NCBI GenBank assembly: GCA_023386765.1
Contig: JAEWJD010000392.1
Location: 1 to 31,762 of the forward strand
Reading direction: 5' to 3'
DNA: 31,762 nucleotides
Source of the DNA: Pseudomonadota bacterium
GTDB taxonomy: Bacteria; Pseudomonadota; Gammaproteobacteria; Burkholderiales; Burkholderiaceae_B
The position numbers and the translations under genes are program-made. Every line of letters begins with the position of its first letter. Position 1 is the stretch's first letter. This document shows positions 14,442 to 22,421 of this stretch, piece by piece. The notes under the pieces were generated by a model that saw only the letters and a list, made by a program, of their open reading frames with translations, was not told where the DNA came from and did not search any database.

Positions 14442-15998
14442 GATGGCGTCACCCCAGGGCGACATGATTTCCGTGCAGCCCTGATTGCCTTGGGCATCGC
14501 GCAACACGCCTGCGGGGCAGCCATAGGCGTAGGGATAGACCCCGCGCCTGGCCTGTACCTGCTGGAAGCGCGCGGCCAGGGCGTCACGCGTTGCCGGGTC
14601 CAGCGCCGGGTCGACCACCAGGGTGTCCGTGCTGGCATCGATGCGGGGGTGATGGAACGCCTCCTCCAGCGTCATGCCGTAGTCCATCAGGAATGAGGTC
14701 AGTTGCAGCACGGCGGGCAGGATCTTGCGTCCGCCCGAGGCACCGAGCGCGAAGCGACGATCCCCCTGCACGCCGATGACCGGGCAGATATTCATCAGGC
14801 AGCGTTTACCGGGGCCCAACGAGTTGGGTTTGCCGGGTTCGGGATCGAACCACATGATGCCGTTGTTGAGCAGCATGCCGGTCGACGCCGAGACCACGTG
14901 CGAACCGAAGGCCGACAGCAGGGTCTGGGTCACGGTGCACAGATTGCCGTGGCGGTCGACCACGCTGAAATGCGTGGTGCAGGCCGGTGTGCGCGGATCT
15001 TCGTTGTCGCCCATGTTCTCGAAGCGCCATTGGTATTCATCGAGCAGTACCTGGGCGTAGGTTTCGAAGGTCTGCGCATCCGGGCGGCTGCCGGGTTGCA
15101 GGTGCTGCGCCAGGCGAGCCAGGCAGCGCGCCAGATTGGGTCCGGCAGTCATCTGGGGCGTGGCGTAGACCGTGCCGCCACGGTAGGGCACCGCCAGGGC
15201 ATCGAACCACTGGGCCTCGTAGGCGCGCAGGTCATCGCGCGACAGGCAGCCTCCCTTGGCCTGTACGTCGGCCGCGAGGGCGGCGCCGATGTCGCCTTGA
15301 TAGAAAGCCTGAGCGCCTTCTTCAGCCAGTTGGCGCAGGGTCTGGGCTGCACGGCGCATGTCCAGGCGGCGCGTGGCCAGCGCCGTCCAGCCAGCCGTCT
15401 TGGGCCAGCAGCCTTCATCCAGGAACATGGCTGCGGCGTCGGGGTCGCGCGCCAGCCAACGTGCCGATCCGGTGATCATCAACGAGGTATACCAGTCGAT
15501 CAGCGGGCCCTGCTCGGCCAGCGCGATGGCACCCTGCAAGGTGTCGCGCCAGGGCAGGCGCCCGTAGGCCTGATGGGCTGCGGCCATGCCGGCCACGGTG
15601 CCCGGCACGGCCACGGCGGTTGCGCCACGGCAGTTGCGGTCCTCGACCACGGCAGGCCAGGGGAACAGGTCAGCCGAGATGCCGCCATCGGCGCTGAGCG
15701 GGTAGTCGGCCGGGTTCAGGGCGCCGGGCGAGCGCATGCCGAAGTGCACGACCCGTGTCTCGTTGCTGCCGGCGCGGTGGATCACCATGGCTCCTCCGCC
15801 CATCGGGCCGCTCATCCACGGCTCGACCACGCCGGCGGCGAACGACGTCGCCACGGCCGCATCGACGGCATCGCCGCCAGCCGCCAGGATGGCAGCACCC
15901 GCTTCGGCAGCCTTGCGGTGCTGCGAAGCGACAACGCCATGCGGGGTGCGCAGGACGGTCTTGCGGACGGTTTGCGTGGATGAGAAGTTGTCAGACAC
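14433..15998 (-). CDS. Gamma-glutamyltransferase-family protein, apparently cytoplasmic
   Basis: N-terminal-nucleophile hydrolase of the gamma-glutamyltranspeptidase family, which transfers or hydrolyses gamma-glutamyl groups after autocatalytic cleavage into two subunits. With GTG 15998 the protein has 521 residues. The autocleavage/nucleophile site is seen as ACTTHFSVVDRHGN, the first Thr of TTHFS (Thr341) matching the E. coli nucleophile; GPMGGGAM, GDAVDAAVATSFA and LGASGGRK are further family segments. There is no signal peptide, unlike E. coli Ggt, so it resembles cytoplasmic YwrD-like members. I chose GTG 15998 because GGAG lies seven bases upstream; the ATG at 16055 would overlap the divergent gene. 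Real substrate is unknown, and many members are not glutathione enzymes. Confidence 0.87.
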   Translation of the reverse strand: MSDNFSSTQTVRKTVLRTPHGVVASQHRKAAEAGAAILAAGGDAVDAAVATSFAAGVVEPWMSGPMGGGAMVIHRAGSNETRVVHFGMRSPGALNPADYPLSADGGISADLFPWPAVVEDRNCRGATAVAVPGTVAGMAAAHQAYGRLPWRDTLQGAIALAEQGPLIDWYTSLMITGSARWLARDPDAAAMFLDEGCWPKTAGWTALATRRLDMRRAAQTLRQLAEEGAQAFYQGDIGAALAADVQAKGGCLSRDDLRAYEAQWFDALAVPYRGGTVYATPQMTAGPNLARCLARLAQHLQPGSRPDAQTFETYAQVLLDEYQWRFENMGDNEDPRTPACTTHFSVVDRHGNLCTVTQTLLSAFGSHVVSASTGMLLNNGIMWFDPEPGKPNSLGPGKRCLMNICPVIGVQGDRRFALGASGGRKILPAVLQLTSFLMDYGMTLEEAFHHPRIDASTDTLVVDPALDPATRDALAARFQQVQARRGVYPYAYGCPAGVLRDAQGNQGCTEIMSPWGDAIAG

Positions 15999-16048
15999 GA
16001 TCGGGCTCCGTAAACGAGAGGGCAGGGGGTTGTCGATACAATGCCCCG

Positions 16049-16819
16049 ATGTCACGACGCAAGCAACCCTCAGAACTCGACCAACCCTCGATCTCCGAAG
16101 CCGATGGCATCCGCTATCTGCATTTCGGCAGCGAGTGGATACAAGGCGCCATGCGCATCCGGCGCCCCTCCGACCTGGTGCTGGAATACACCGCCCAGAT
16201 GATGGCCTGGCTGCTCTTTCTGGAGCCGCCGAAAGCGTCTTCGATCGGCCTGTTGGGCCTGGGCGCCGGTTCGCTTACACGCTATTGCCTGAAGCACACG
16301 CGCAGCCAGCTCGACGTGGTCGAATGGAATCCGCAAGTCACCGCCACCTGCCAGATGTTCTTCCGCCTGCCGGAGACGGCGCGTCTGGATGTGCACCACG
16401 AAGACGCCGGCGTGTGGGTGGCCGATCCGCTCAATGCCGGGCGCTGCCCGGTGCTCATGGTGGATCTCTATGACGCCCTGGCCGAAGGGCCGGTGCGTGA
16501 CAGTGTCACGTTCTATCGCCATTGCCGCCGCGTGCTGGGCGAGGTCGGCGTGCTCAGCGTGAACCTGTTCGGCCGGCACGAAAGCTTCGGGCGCAATATC
16601 GAGAACCTCTCCAAGGCCTTCGACGACCGGATCATCCTGTTGCCCGAGATCGATGCCGGCAACCAGGTCGTGCTGGCGTTCACCGGCCCGCCGCTGGCGG
16701 TCACGCCGGCCGAACTGCTCGAGCGCGCCGAAGTGGTGGAGGCCGCCTACGGCCTGCCTGCAAGACGCTGGGCGCGTGCCTTGCTGGGCCATGCCGTGGA
16801 CGGCGTGCTGTACCTCTAA
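16049..16819 (+). CDS. Spermidine-synthase-like protein (Rossmann methyltransferase fold)
   Basis: A 256-residue protein of the polyamine-synthase-like group. The nucleotide-binding segment SIGLLGLGAGSLTRYCL followed by QLDVVEWNP matches the SAM/decarboxylated-SAM pocket, and MVDLYDALAEGPVRDS is at the place of the catalytic Asp loop of spermidine synthase. However, the diagnostic GGGDG motif of true spermidine synthases is GLGAGS here and the N-terminal beta-barrel-like domain is shortened, so polyamine synthesis should not be assumed. The frame is open from 15755, but that part lies inside the opposite gene; ATG 16049 is the family-like start. Divergent from the gamma-glutamyltransferase gene with 50 bases between starts. 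Confidence 0.75.
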   Translation: MSRRKQPSELDQPSISEADGIRYLHFGSEWIQGAMRIRRPSDLVLEYTAQMMAWLLFLEPPKASSIGLLGLGAGSLTRYCLKHTRSQLDVVEWNPQVTATCQMFFRLPETARLDVHHEDAGVWVADPLNAGRCPVLMVDLYDALAEGPVRDSVTFYRHCRRVLGEVGVLSVNLFGRHESFGRNIENLSKAFDDRIILLPEIDAGNQVVLAFTGPPLAVTPAELLERAEVVEAAYGLPARRWARALLGHAVDGVLYL

Positions 16820-16885
16820 CGGCGCAGGCGGACCGCGGGTTTTTCCCAGGGGAGACAAAAGGCAGGGATGCCTTTACCATGTCTG

Positions 16886-16898
16886 TAATTATGAATTA
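16886..16898. promoter_or_regulatory. Palindrome at the start of the malonate operon, likely GntR operator
   Basis: Dyad TAATT-ATG-AATTA covers 16886-16898 and touches the ATG of the GntR gene at 16898. FCD-type GntR proteins bind short dyads of this size near their own promoter, so autoregulation by occlusion is plausible. The 78-base gap before the gene also holds GGGAGACAAAAGG (about 16851-16863), but no ribosome-binding site directly before ATG 16898. Confidence 0.45.
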
Positions 16899-17668
16899 TG
16901 GAACAACCCATGGCGGCTTCCGCTCCCATCATCCGGCAGGCGCTGTATCTCGAGGTCGCTGAGCGGCTGCGCGACATGATCCGCTCCCACGAGCTGGTGG
17001 GAGGGCAGTGGATCGACGAGCTTGCGCTGGCTGCCGACCTGGGCATCTCTCGTACGCCCTTGCGCGAGGCGCTCAAGGTGCTGGCCAATGAAGGGCTGAT
17101 CCGCCTGGAGCCGCGCCGCGGCTGCTTCGTCAACGAACTCTCGGTAGACGATCTGGAGAAGATCTTCCCGCTCATGGCGATGCTGGAAGGGCGTTGCGCC
17201 TACGAGGCCGCGCTCAAGGCCACGCCACAACAGGTACAGGCGCTTGACGGGCTGCACGTCAGCCTGCGCGAGCAGGCCGAGGCCGGCCAGGCCGATGCCT
17301 ACTACGACACCAATTACCGCATCCACGTCGCGATCGAAGCGCTGGCCGACAACCAGTGGCTCTCCGACATGGTGGACAAGCTGCGTAAGGTCGTCGGGTT
17401 GTTCCGTCACAAGAGCCTGGCCTGGCCGGGGCGGCTGCAGGAATCCTGTGCCGAGCACCTGGCCATATATGCCGCCTTGCAGGCGCGTGACCCGGAGGGC
17501 GCCGAGGCGCTGACCCGCAAGCACCTGCTCAGGCAAATGGATGCGCTGCGCCGTCTGGCGCAGCAGGAATCGCCCGCCGCACGCCGGCAGGCAACGAAGT
17601 CGGAGGAAGCGGATCATGGCATCGAAAGACAATCGCAGCGTCGTCGCGCAGAGCGGGCAGGAAGCTGA
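16898..17668 (+). CDS. matR: GntR/FCD-family regulator of the malonate operon (MatR-like)
   Basis: DNA-binding regulator of 256 residues. The N-terminal winged helix (residues about 12-78) has the GntR pattern: YLEVAERLRDMIRSHELVGG, ALAADLGISRTPLREALKVL and GLIRLEPRRGCFVNELS. An all-helical FCD ligand domain follows (DLEKIFPLMAMLEGRCAYEAA, NYRIHVAIEALADNQWL, EHLAIYAALQARDPEGA), whose Asp and His residues normally hold a metal and a carboxylate effector. Its place directly ahead of malonyl-CoA decarboxylase and malonyl-CoA synthetase makes malonate or malonyl-CoA the likely effector, as known for rhizobial MatR. The 3' end overlaps the next gene by 53 bases. ATG 16898 or the ATG at 16910 could be the start; neither has a clear ribosome-binding site, so leaderless translation is possible. 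Confidence 0.88.
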   Translation: MEQPMAASAPIIRQALYLEVAERLRDMIRSHELVGGQWIDELALAADLGISRTPLREALKVLANEGLIRLEPRRGCFVNELSVDDLEKIFPLMAMLEGRCAYEAALKATPQQVQALDGLHVSLREQAEAGQADAYYDTNYRIHVAIEALADNQWLSDMVDKLRKVVGLFRHKSLAWPGRLQESCAEHLAIYAALQARDPEGAEALTRKHLLRQMDALRRLAQQESPAARRQATKSEEADHGIERQSQRRRAERAGS

Positions 17669-18914
17669 GGAGGCCCAGGCGCCCGGCGGCCTGCTGGCCC
17701 GCCTGGCGCGTCTGCTGGAGCGTGATCGCCTGAGCGACAGCGACGTCGCTGCGCTGTTCGAGGCGCGCGCCACGGATGTGCGCGCCAACAAGCTGGCACA
17801 GGCGTGGCGCGAGGCCTACCAGCAGGCCGACAATGCCCGTCGCCGCAGCCTGCTTGCCAGCCTCGTGCGCGGCCATGCGCAGGGGCAGGGCGGGGTCGAT
17901 GCGGCTGCGCGGTTTTTCCGTCGCCTGAACGCCCAGGCCGACGGGCTGCGCTTTCTGGTGGCGCTGCGTGCCGACATGCTGCGCTGGCGCAAGCAGGTCG
18001 CCGGCGTCGGCGTGCTGGAGCAGGCGCTCGAGGGGCTGTTGTCGGCCTGGTTCGACGTCGGCCTTCTGGAACTGCGCCCGCTGACCTGGGATTCTCCTGC
18101 TTCACTGCTCGAAAAACTGATCCTTTATGAGGCGGTGCACGCCATCCAGTCATGGGATGATCTGCGCCACCGCGTGGCCTCCGAGCATCGCCGCTGCTAT
18201 GCCTATTTCCATCCGCAGATGCCGGATGTGCCGCTCATCTTCGTCGAGATCGCGTTCGATGCCCAGATGTCCGACAGCGTGCAGTCCTTGCTGGACACGG
18301 CTGGCCCGAGCCAGGATCTGCGCAAGGCCCGCTGGGCGATCTTCTATTCCATTTCCAATACCCAGGAAGGCCTGCGCGGCATCAGCTTTGGCAACTTCCT
18401 GCTCAAACGTGTCATCGAGCGTCTGCTGCAGGAACTGCCGCAGCTCAAGTCGTTTGCCACGCTTTCGCCGATTCCAGGGTTCAACGCCTGGTTGTCCAAG
18501 CTGGATGGTGTGCAGGTGGAGGCCATCGTGCGTGGCCAGCCGGACGACAAGGCCAAGCCGGACACCCCCCGGCGCGCCGGCCCCGACGGCCAGCGCTGGA
18601 TAGAACGGTTGCGTCGGGGCGCCCGCGGCAAACCTTCCGAGGCGGTGCGCCGTGCCGGCCTGAAGCTGGCCGCCCACTATCTGATGGGCCTGCGCAACGG
18701 CGCGCCGCTCGATCCGGTGGCGCGTTTCCACCTGGGCAACGGCGCTCGCCTGGAGCGCCTGAACTGGGCTGCCGACATCTCCGAAAAGGGGCTGGCGCAA
18801 TCCAGCGGCATGATGGTCAATTATCTCTACGTGCTGGATGACCTGGATGCCAACCTGGCGCGCCTGGGCGACGGGCGCATCGTTGCCAGCCGTAGTTTCG
18901 CCAAGGGGAACTAG
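17616..18914 (+). CDS. matA: Malonyl-CoA decarboxylase
   Basis: Decarboxylates malonyl-CoA to acetyl-CoA and CO2, the second step of malonate use. The 432-residue protein has the two-domain form of the MLYCD/MatA family: an N-terminal helical domain (about residues 25-145) and a C-terminal GNAT-like catalytic domain. The catalytic Ser and His known from human MLYCD have clear counterparts, Ser284 in TLSPIPGFNAWL and His372 in DPVARFHLGNGARLERLNW. PLIFVEIAF and FYSISNTQEGLRGISFGN are further conserved stretches. GGAGGA at 17602-17607 supports ATG 17616; the frame is open to 17541 but that part overlaps the regulator gene. Second gene of the malonate operon; its stop is one base before the next start codon. 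Confidence 0.94.
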   Translation: MASKDNRSVVAQSGQEAEEAQAPGGLLARLARLLERDRLSDSDVAALFEARATDVRANKLAQAWREAYQQADNARRRSLLASLVRGHAQGQGGVDAAARFFRRLNAQADGLRFLVALRADMLRWRKQVAGVGVLEQALEGLLSAWFDVGLLELRPLTWDSPASLLEKLILYEAVHAIQSWDDLRHRVASEHRRCYAYFHPQMPDVPLIFVEIAFDAQMSDSVQSLLDTAGPSQDLRKARWAIFYSISNTQEGLRGISFGNFLLKRVIERLLQELPQLKSFATLSPIPGFNAWLSKLDGVQVEAIVRGQPDDKAKPDTPRRAGPDGQRWIERLRRGARGKPSEAVRRAGLKLAAHYLMGLRNGAPLDPVARFHLGNGARLERLNWAADISEKGLAQSSGMMVNYLYVLDDLDANLARLGDGRIVASRSFAKGN

Positions 18915-18915
18915 C

Positions 18916-19731
18916 ATGACCACGCAAGCAACCGTCAACCCGCCGTCTGCTGCCGGCAAGGTGCTTCTCGAGCGCGAGGGGGCGCTGGCCCAGGTGGTGC
19001 TGTCGCACCCCGGCCGGCTGAATGCCATCACCGTCGGCATGTGGCAGCAGCTGCGCGAGATTTTCACTGCCATCGCCGCCGATCCGCAGATACGCTGCGT
19101 GACGGTGCGCGGCGCCGATGGCCAGTTTGCTGCGGGGGCCGACATTCGCGAGTTTCCGCAGGTGCGTGCCGATGAAGCCGCCGTGATGCACTATCACCGC
19201 GACATCCTCGCGCCGGCGCTGGCCGCCGTGGCCGCCTGCCCGCAGCCGGTGGTGGCCGTGATCGAGGGGGTGTGCGTGGGCGGCGGCATGGAAATCGCCG
19301 CACAGTGCGACCTGCGCATTGCCGCCAGCGGCGCCCGTTTCGGCGTGCCTATCAATCGGCTCGGTTTCCCCATGGCTCCCGATGAAATGCGCGGCTTGCT
19401 GGCGCTGGTCGGGCGTGCCAACACACTGGCCATCCTGCTCGAAGGGCGCGTGTTCGATGCCCAGGAGGCGCTGCGCATGGGTCTGCTGACACGCGTGGTC
19501 GAGGCAGCCCGCCTGGACGACGAGGCGCAGGCCAGCGTGCAGGCCATCCTGCGCGGCGCGCCTTTGGCCGCGCGCGCCAACAAACAGATCGCTGCCCGCC
19601 TGACGGCCAGCGCCGCCGCGCTGAGCGAAGCGGAGTACGAACACTTCTTTTCCTATGCCGACAGCCGCGACCACAAGGAGGGCGTGCGCGCCTTCCTGGC
19701 CGGCGAAAAACCGATTTTTCATGGAGAGTGA
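18916..19731 (+). CDS. Enoyl-CoA hydratase/isomerase-family (crotonase-fold) protein in the malonate operon
   Basis: A 271-residue crotonase-superfamily protein. The CoA-binding and oxyanion-hole parts are intact: FAAGADIREF (residues 71-80) and EGVCVGGGMEIAAQCDLRIA (117-136). Compared with rat enoyl-CoA hydratase, the first catalytic Glu is kept (Glu126 in GGGME) but the second, in FGQPE, is Ile146 here (FGVPI). It is therefore unlikely to be a textbook hydratase; isomerase, hydrolase or decarboxylase activity on a malonyl-type CoA ester is possible. It starts one base after the decarboxylase stop and its own stop overlaps the first possible matB start, so it belongs to the operon. The rhizobial matABC operon has no such gene. 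The longer frame from 18838 runs into matA and was rejected. Confidence 0.85.
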   Translation: MTTQATVNPPSAAGKVLLEREGALAQVVLSHPGRLNAITVGMWQQLREIFTAIAADPQIRCVTVRGADGQFAAGADIREFPQVRADEAAVMHYHRDILAPALAAVAACPQPVVAVIEGVCVGGGMEIAAQCDLRIAASGARFGVPINRLGFPMAPDEMRGLLALVGRANTLAILLEGRVFDAQEALRMGLLTRVVEAARLDDEAQASVQAILRGAPLAARANKQIAARLTASAAALSEAEYEHFFSYADSRDHKEGVRAFLAGEKPIFHGE

Positions 19732-19736
19732 CAACG

Positions 19737-21272
19737 GTGAGCAATGCCAACCTTTACGCCGTGCTGGCGTCGGGCTTTCCCGCAGACCGCAGCCAGGTAG
19801 CGCTGGAAACGCCGCAGCGCCACTACACCTGGGATGACCTTGACCAGGGTAGCGCGCGGCTGGCCAATTTGCTGGCTTCGCTGAATCTGCCGGAAGGCGC
19901 GCGCGTCGCCGTGCAGGTCGAAAAGTCGCCTGAAGCCTTGCTGCTGTATCTCGCCACGTTACGCGCGGGCTACGTCTATCTGCCACTGAACACGGCCTAT
20001 CGCGAAGCCGAAGTCCAGTACTTCCTGGAAAACGCCGAGCCGTCGGTGGTGGTGTGCTCGGGCAAGAACGAAGCATGGGTGCAGCGCGTGGCCCAGGCCG
20101 CCGGCACGGCCCATGTCTATACCCTCGAAGAAGACGGCCAGGGCTCGCTGATGACGGCGGCCGGAAAGCAGCCGTCCACCTTCGAGACGGTCGCGCGCCA
20201 GGAGGATGATCTGGCTGCCATCCTCTACACGTCGGGCACGACCGGGCGCAGCAAGGGGGCGATGCTCTCGCATGGCAACCTGGCCGCCAACGCGCGCGTG
20301 CTGCATCAGTATTGGGGCTGGCACGAAGGCGATGTCCTGCTGCACATGCTGCCTATCTTCCATGTCCACGGTCTGTTCGTGGCTTCGCACGGTGCGCTGC
20401 TGGCAGGGGCACGCATGATCTGGCTGCCCAAGCTCGATCTGGAACAGGCCTTGCAGTATCTGCCGCGCAGCACGGTGATGATGGGCGTGCCCACCTACTA
20501 CGTGCGCCTGCTGGCCGACCCGCGGTTCACGCGCGAGGTCTGCGCCAACATGCGTCTGTTCATCTCAGGTTCGGCGCCGCTGTTGACCGAGACTTTCAAC
20601 GATTTCCGCGAGCGCACCGGCCATACCATCCTGGAACGCTACGGCATGAGCGAAACCGTCATGCTGACTTCCAATCCCTATGCCGAGGGCACCGGACAGC
20701 GTCTGGGCGGGACGGTCGGGCGCGCCTTGCCGCAGGTGGATGTGCGAGTGGTCGACGACCAGGGGCAGACCTTGCCGGTCGGCGAGATCGGCAACATCCA
20801 GGTGCGTGGCGCGAACGTGTTTTCGGGCTATTGGCGCATGCCGGAAAAAACCCGTGAAGAGTTCACGGCCGATGGCTGGTTCAAGACAGGTGACGTAGGT
20901 CGCTGGGGCGCGCCGGATGGTTCGGCGCCGGATGACTATCTGTCCATCGTGGGGCGCAGCAAGGATCTGATCATCTCGGGCGGCTACAACGTCTATCCGA
21001 AGGAAATCGAAAGCGTGATCGATGACATGCCCGGCGTGGCGGAGTCCGCCGTGATCGGCGTGCCGCATCCCGATTTCGGCGAGGCGGTGGTGGCGGTGGT
21101 GGTGCCGCGTGCTGGTGCGCAGCTCGACGCCGAGGCGATGCAGCAGGCCCTGCGCGACAAGATTGCCAACTTCAAGGTGCCCAAACGCATCCATGTGGTC
21201 GAGCAGCTGCCGCGCAACACCATGGGCAAGGTGCAAAAGAACGTGTTGCGCGAGACCTATCAGGCATTGTGA
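19737..21272 (+). CDS. matB: Malonyl-CoA synthetase (malonate-CoA ligase)
   Basis: ATP-dependent activation of malonate to malonyl-CoA through a malonyl-AMP intermediate; ANL (acyl/aryl-CoA synthetase) superfamily. About 511 residues. Motifs in order: P-loop ILYTSGTTGRSKGAM, LPIFHVHGLF, the MatB-like STVMMGVPTYYVRLL, ERYGMSET, GWFKTGDVG, the hinge GRSKDLIISGGYNVYPKEIE, and the catalytic-lysine segment LPRNTMGKVQKNVLR near the C-terminus. Start choice: GTG at 19728 overlaps the preceding stop, but GGAGAG at 19723-19728 is better placed for GTG 19737, and the resulting MSNANLYAVL resembles the N-terminus of known MatB proteins. Last gene before a strong terminator. Confidence 0.93.
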   Translation: MSNANLYAVLASGFPADRSQVALETPQRHYTWDDLDQGSARLANLLASLNLPEGARVAVQVEKSPEALLLYLATLRAGYVYLPLNTAYREAEVQYFLENAEPSVVVCSGKNEAWVQRVAQAAGTAHVYTLEEDGQGSLMTAAGKQPSTFETVARQEDDLAAILYTSGTTGRSKGAMLSHGNLAANARVLHQYWGWHEGDVLLHMLPIFHVHGLFVASHGALLAGARMIWLPKLDLEQALQYLPRSTVMMGVPTYYVRLLADPRFTREVCANMRLFISGSAPLLTETFNDFRERTGHTILERYGMSETVMLTSNPYAEGTGQRLGGTVGRALPQVDVRVVDDQGQTLPVGEIGNIQVRGANVFSGYWRMPEKTREEFTADGWFKTGDVGRWGAPDGSAPDDYLSIVGRSKDLIISGGYNVYPKEIESVIDDMPGVAESAVIGVPHPDFGEAVVAVVVPRAGAQLDAEAMQQALRDKIANFKVPKRIHVVEQLPRNTMGKVQKNVLRETYQAL

Positions 21273-21277
21273 TAGTC

Positions 21278-21314
21278 AAGCCGGGACAGGGGGAGGCCTT
21301 CCCGGCTTTTTTTT
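21278..21314 (+). terminator. Rho-independent terminator of the malonate operon
   Basis: Stem AAGCCGGGA (21278-21286) / TCCCGGCTT (21300-21308) with a 13-base loop, running into eight T in total (21307-21314). It starts six bases after the matB stop. Confidence 0.92.
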
Positions 21315-21452
21315 ACCAAAAGGAGTGGTCTAGTCCAATACATGAATGACAGCAGTGCGTGGTGGTAGGTCGCCGCAGCGCCAAGGCGCGCGGTGCAAAA
21401 CAGGTGGCGCGCCCAAGGCGCCCCAACTAGAACGATCCAAGGAGGAGACCCC
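21315..21452 (+). promoter_or_regulatory. Leader of the second Bug receptor gene, with an inverted repeat
   Basis: This 138-base gap must carry the promoter of the receptor gene. GGCGCGC and GCGCGCC (within about 21384-21412) form a 7-bp inverted repeat with a loop of about 15 bases, and CAAGGCGC occurs on both sides as a direct repeat. GGAGGAG at 21441-21447 is the ribosome-binding site. No clear -35/-10 pair could be fixed. Confidence 0.35.
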
Positions 21453-22421
21453 ATGAAGCACCGTATGATCTTTACTGCATTGGCCATCGCCGGTTCCCTG
21501 GCGAGTCTGTCAGCCCAGGCGGCCTGGCCGGAGCGCGCCGTCACCGTCATCGTGCCGTTTCCGGCTGGCGGCGGTACCGATACCTTTGCCCGTCCGTTGG
21601 CCGCACAGCTTGGCCAGCAACTGGGCCAGAGTGTGGTGATCGACAACAAAGGGGGGGCCGGCGGCACCTTGGGCGCGGGCGTGGCAGCCCGTGCCAAGCC
21701 GGATGGCTACACCTTTTTCATGGGCGGTGCGCACCACGCGTTGGCCCCGTCCTTGTACCGGCGCCTGAACTACGACATCCAGAAAGACTTCGTGCCGGTG
21801 GCGCTGTTGGCACAGCCCCCGCAGGTCATCATCGTCAACAAGGACAAGCTGCCGATCAAGACGTTGCAAGAGCTGGTCGATTACAGCAAGACCCACCCTG
21901 GCGAGCTCAATGTGGGCAACGCCGGGCAAGGCAGTACCCATCACCTCGCCGGGGTGATGTTCGCCACGCAGAACGGCCTGGACGTCATGGATGTGCCGTA
22001 TCAGGGGGCCGGCCCCATGTTGACGGCACTGATGAGCGGGCAGGTCGATGTCGCGTTCGATGGACTGGGGTCCTCTGCCGGCCATATCCGGGCTGGCAGC
22101 GTGCGGCCGCTGGCGGTTGCCGCTGCGGAGCGCTCGCCGTCCTTCCCGGATATCCCCACCGTCGCCGAAGCGGGGTTGCCCAAGTTCGAAGTCTCGACCT
22201 GGTATGCCCTGTGGGCGCCAGCCGGCACGCCGGATGAGGTGGTCCAGAAAATGGCCGACGAAGTGAACAAAGCCCTGCAAAGCGACAAGGTCAAGGAAAT
22301 CTGGAAGACCAACGGTTCGACGACGCCGCAGATGACGCGTGCCGAATTCGCTGCGTTCGTCGACAAGGAGATCGGGCGCTGGAGCGAGGTCGCCAAGGGC
22401 TCCGGCGTCGTGCTGGACTAG
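21453..22421 (+). CDS. Bug/TctC-family tripartite tricarboxylate transporter receptor
   Basis: Periplasmic solute receptor, 322 residues. A signal peptide with cleavage after SAQA (residue 23) is followed by the typical mature start AWPERAVTVIVPFPAGGGTD. Other Bug landmarks: AKPDGYTFFMGG, DVPYQGAGPMLTALMSGQ, DGLGSSAGHIRAGSVRPLAV and APAGTPDEVVQKMADEVN. The upstream extension to 21393 is excluded by GGAGGAG just before ATG 21453. It lies directly downstream of the malonate operon but behind a terminator, so it has its own promoter. Position suggests malonate or a related dicarboxylate as ligand, replacing the MatC carrier of rhizobia; the TctA/TctB membrane partners are not in the window. Ligand assignment is inference. 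Confidence 0.9.
   Translation: MKHRMIFTALAIAGSLASLSAQAAWPERAVTVIVPFPAGGGTDTFARPLAAQLGQQLGQSVVIDNKGGAGGTLGAGVAARAKPDGYTFFMGGAHHALAPSLYRRLNYDIQKDFVPVALLAQPPQVIIVNKDKLPIKTLQELVDYSKTHPGELNVGNAGQGSTHHLAGVMFATQNGLDVMDVPYQGAGPMLTALMSGQVDVAFDGLGSSAGHIRAGSVRPLAVAAAERSPSFPDIPTVAEAGLPKFEVSTWYALWAPAGTPDEVVQKMADEVNKALQSDKVKEIWKTNGSTTPQMTRAEFAAFVDKEIGRWSEVAKGSGVVLD

Noticed and set aside
13187..14638. Minus-strand open frame of 483 codons opposite the thiolase
   Set aside because: Shadow of the thiolase gene; low-complexity translation, no ribosome-binding site, and it also overlaps the gamma-glutamyltransferase end.
14703..15983. Plus-strand open frame of 426 codons opposite the gamma-glutamyltransferase gene
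   Set aside because: Shadow frame; the opposite strand has all family motifs including the nucleophilic Thr.
15999..16055. Upstream ATG start for the gamma-glutamyltransferase
   Set aside because: It would overlap the divergent gene start at 16049, while GTG 15998 has a properly placed GGAG.
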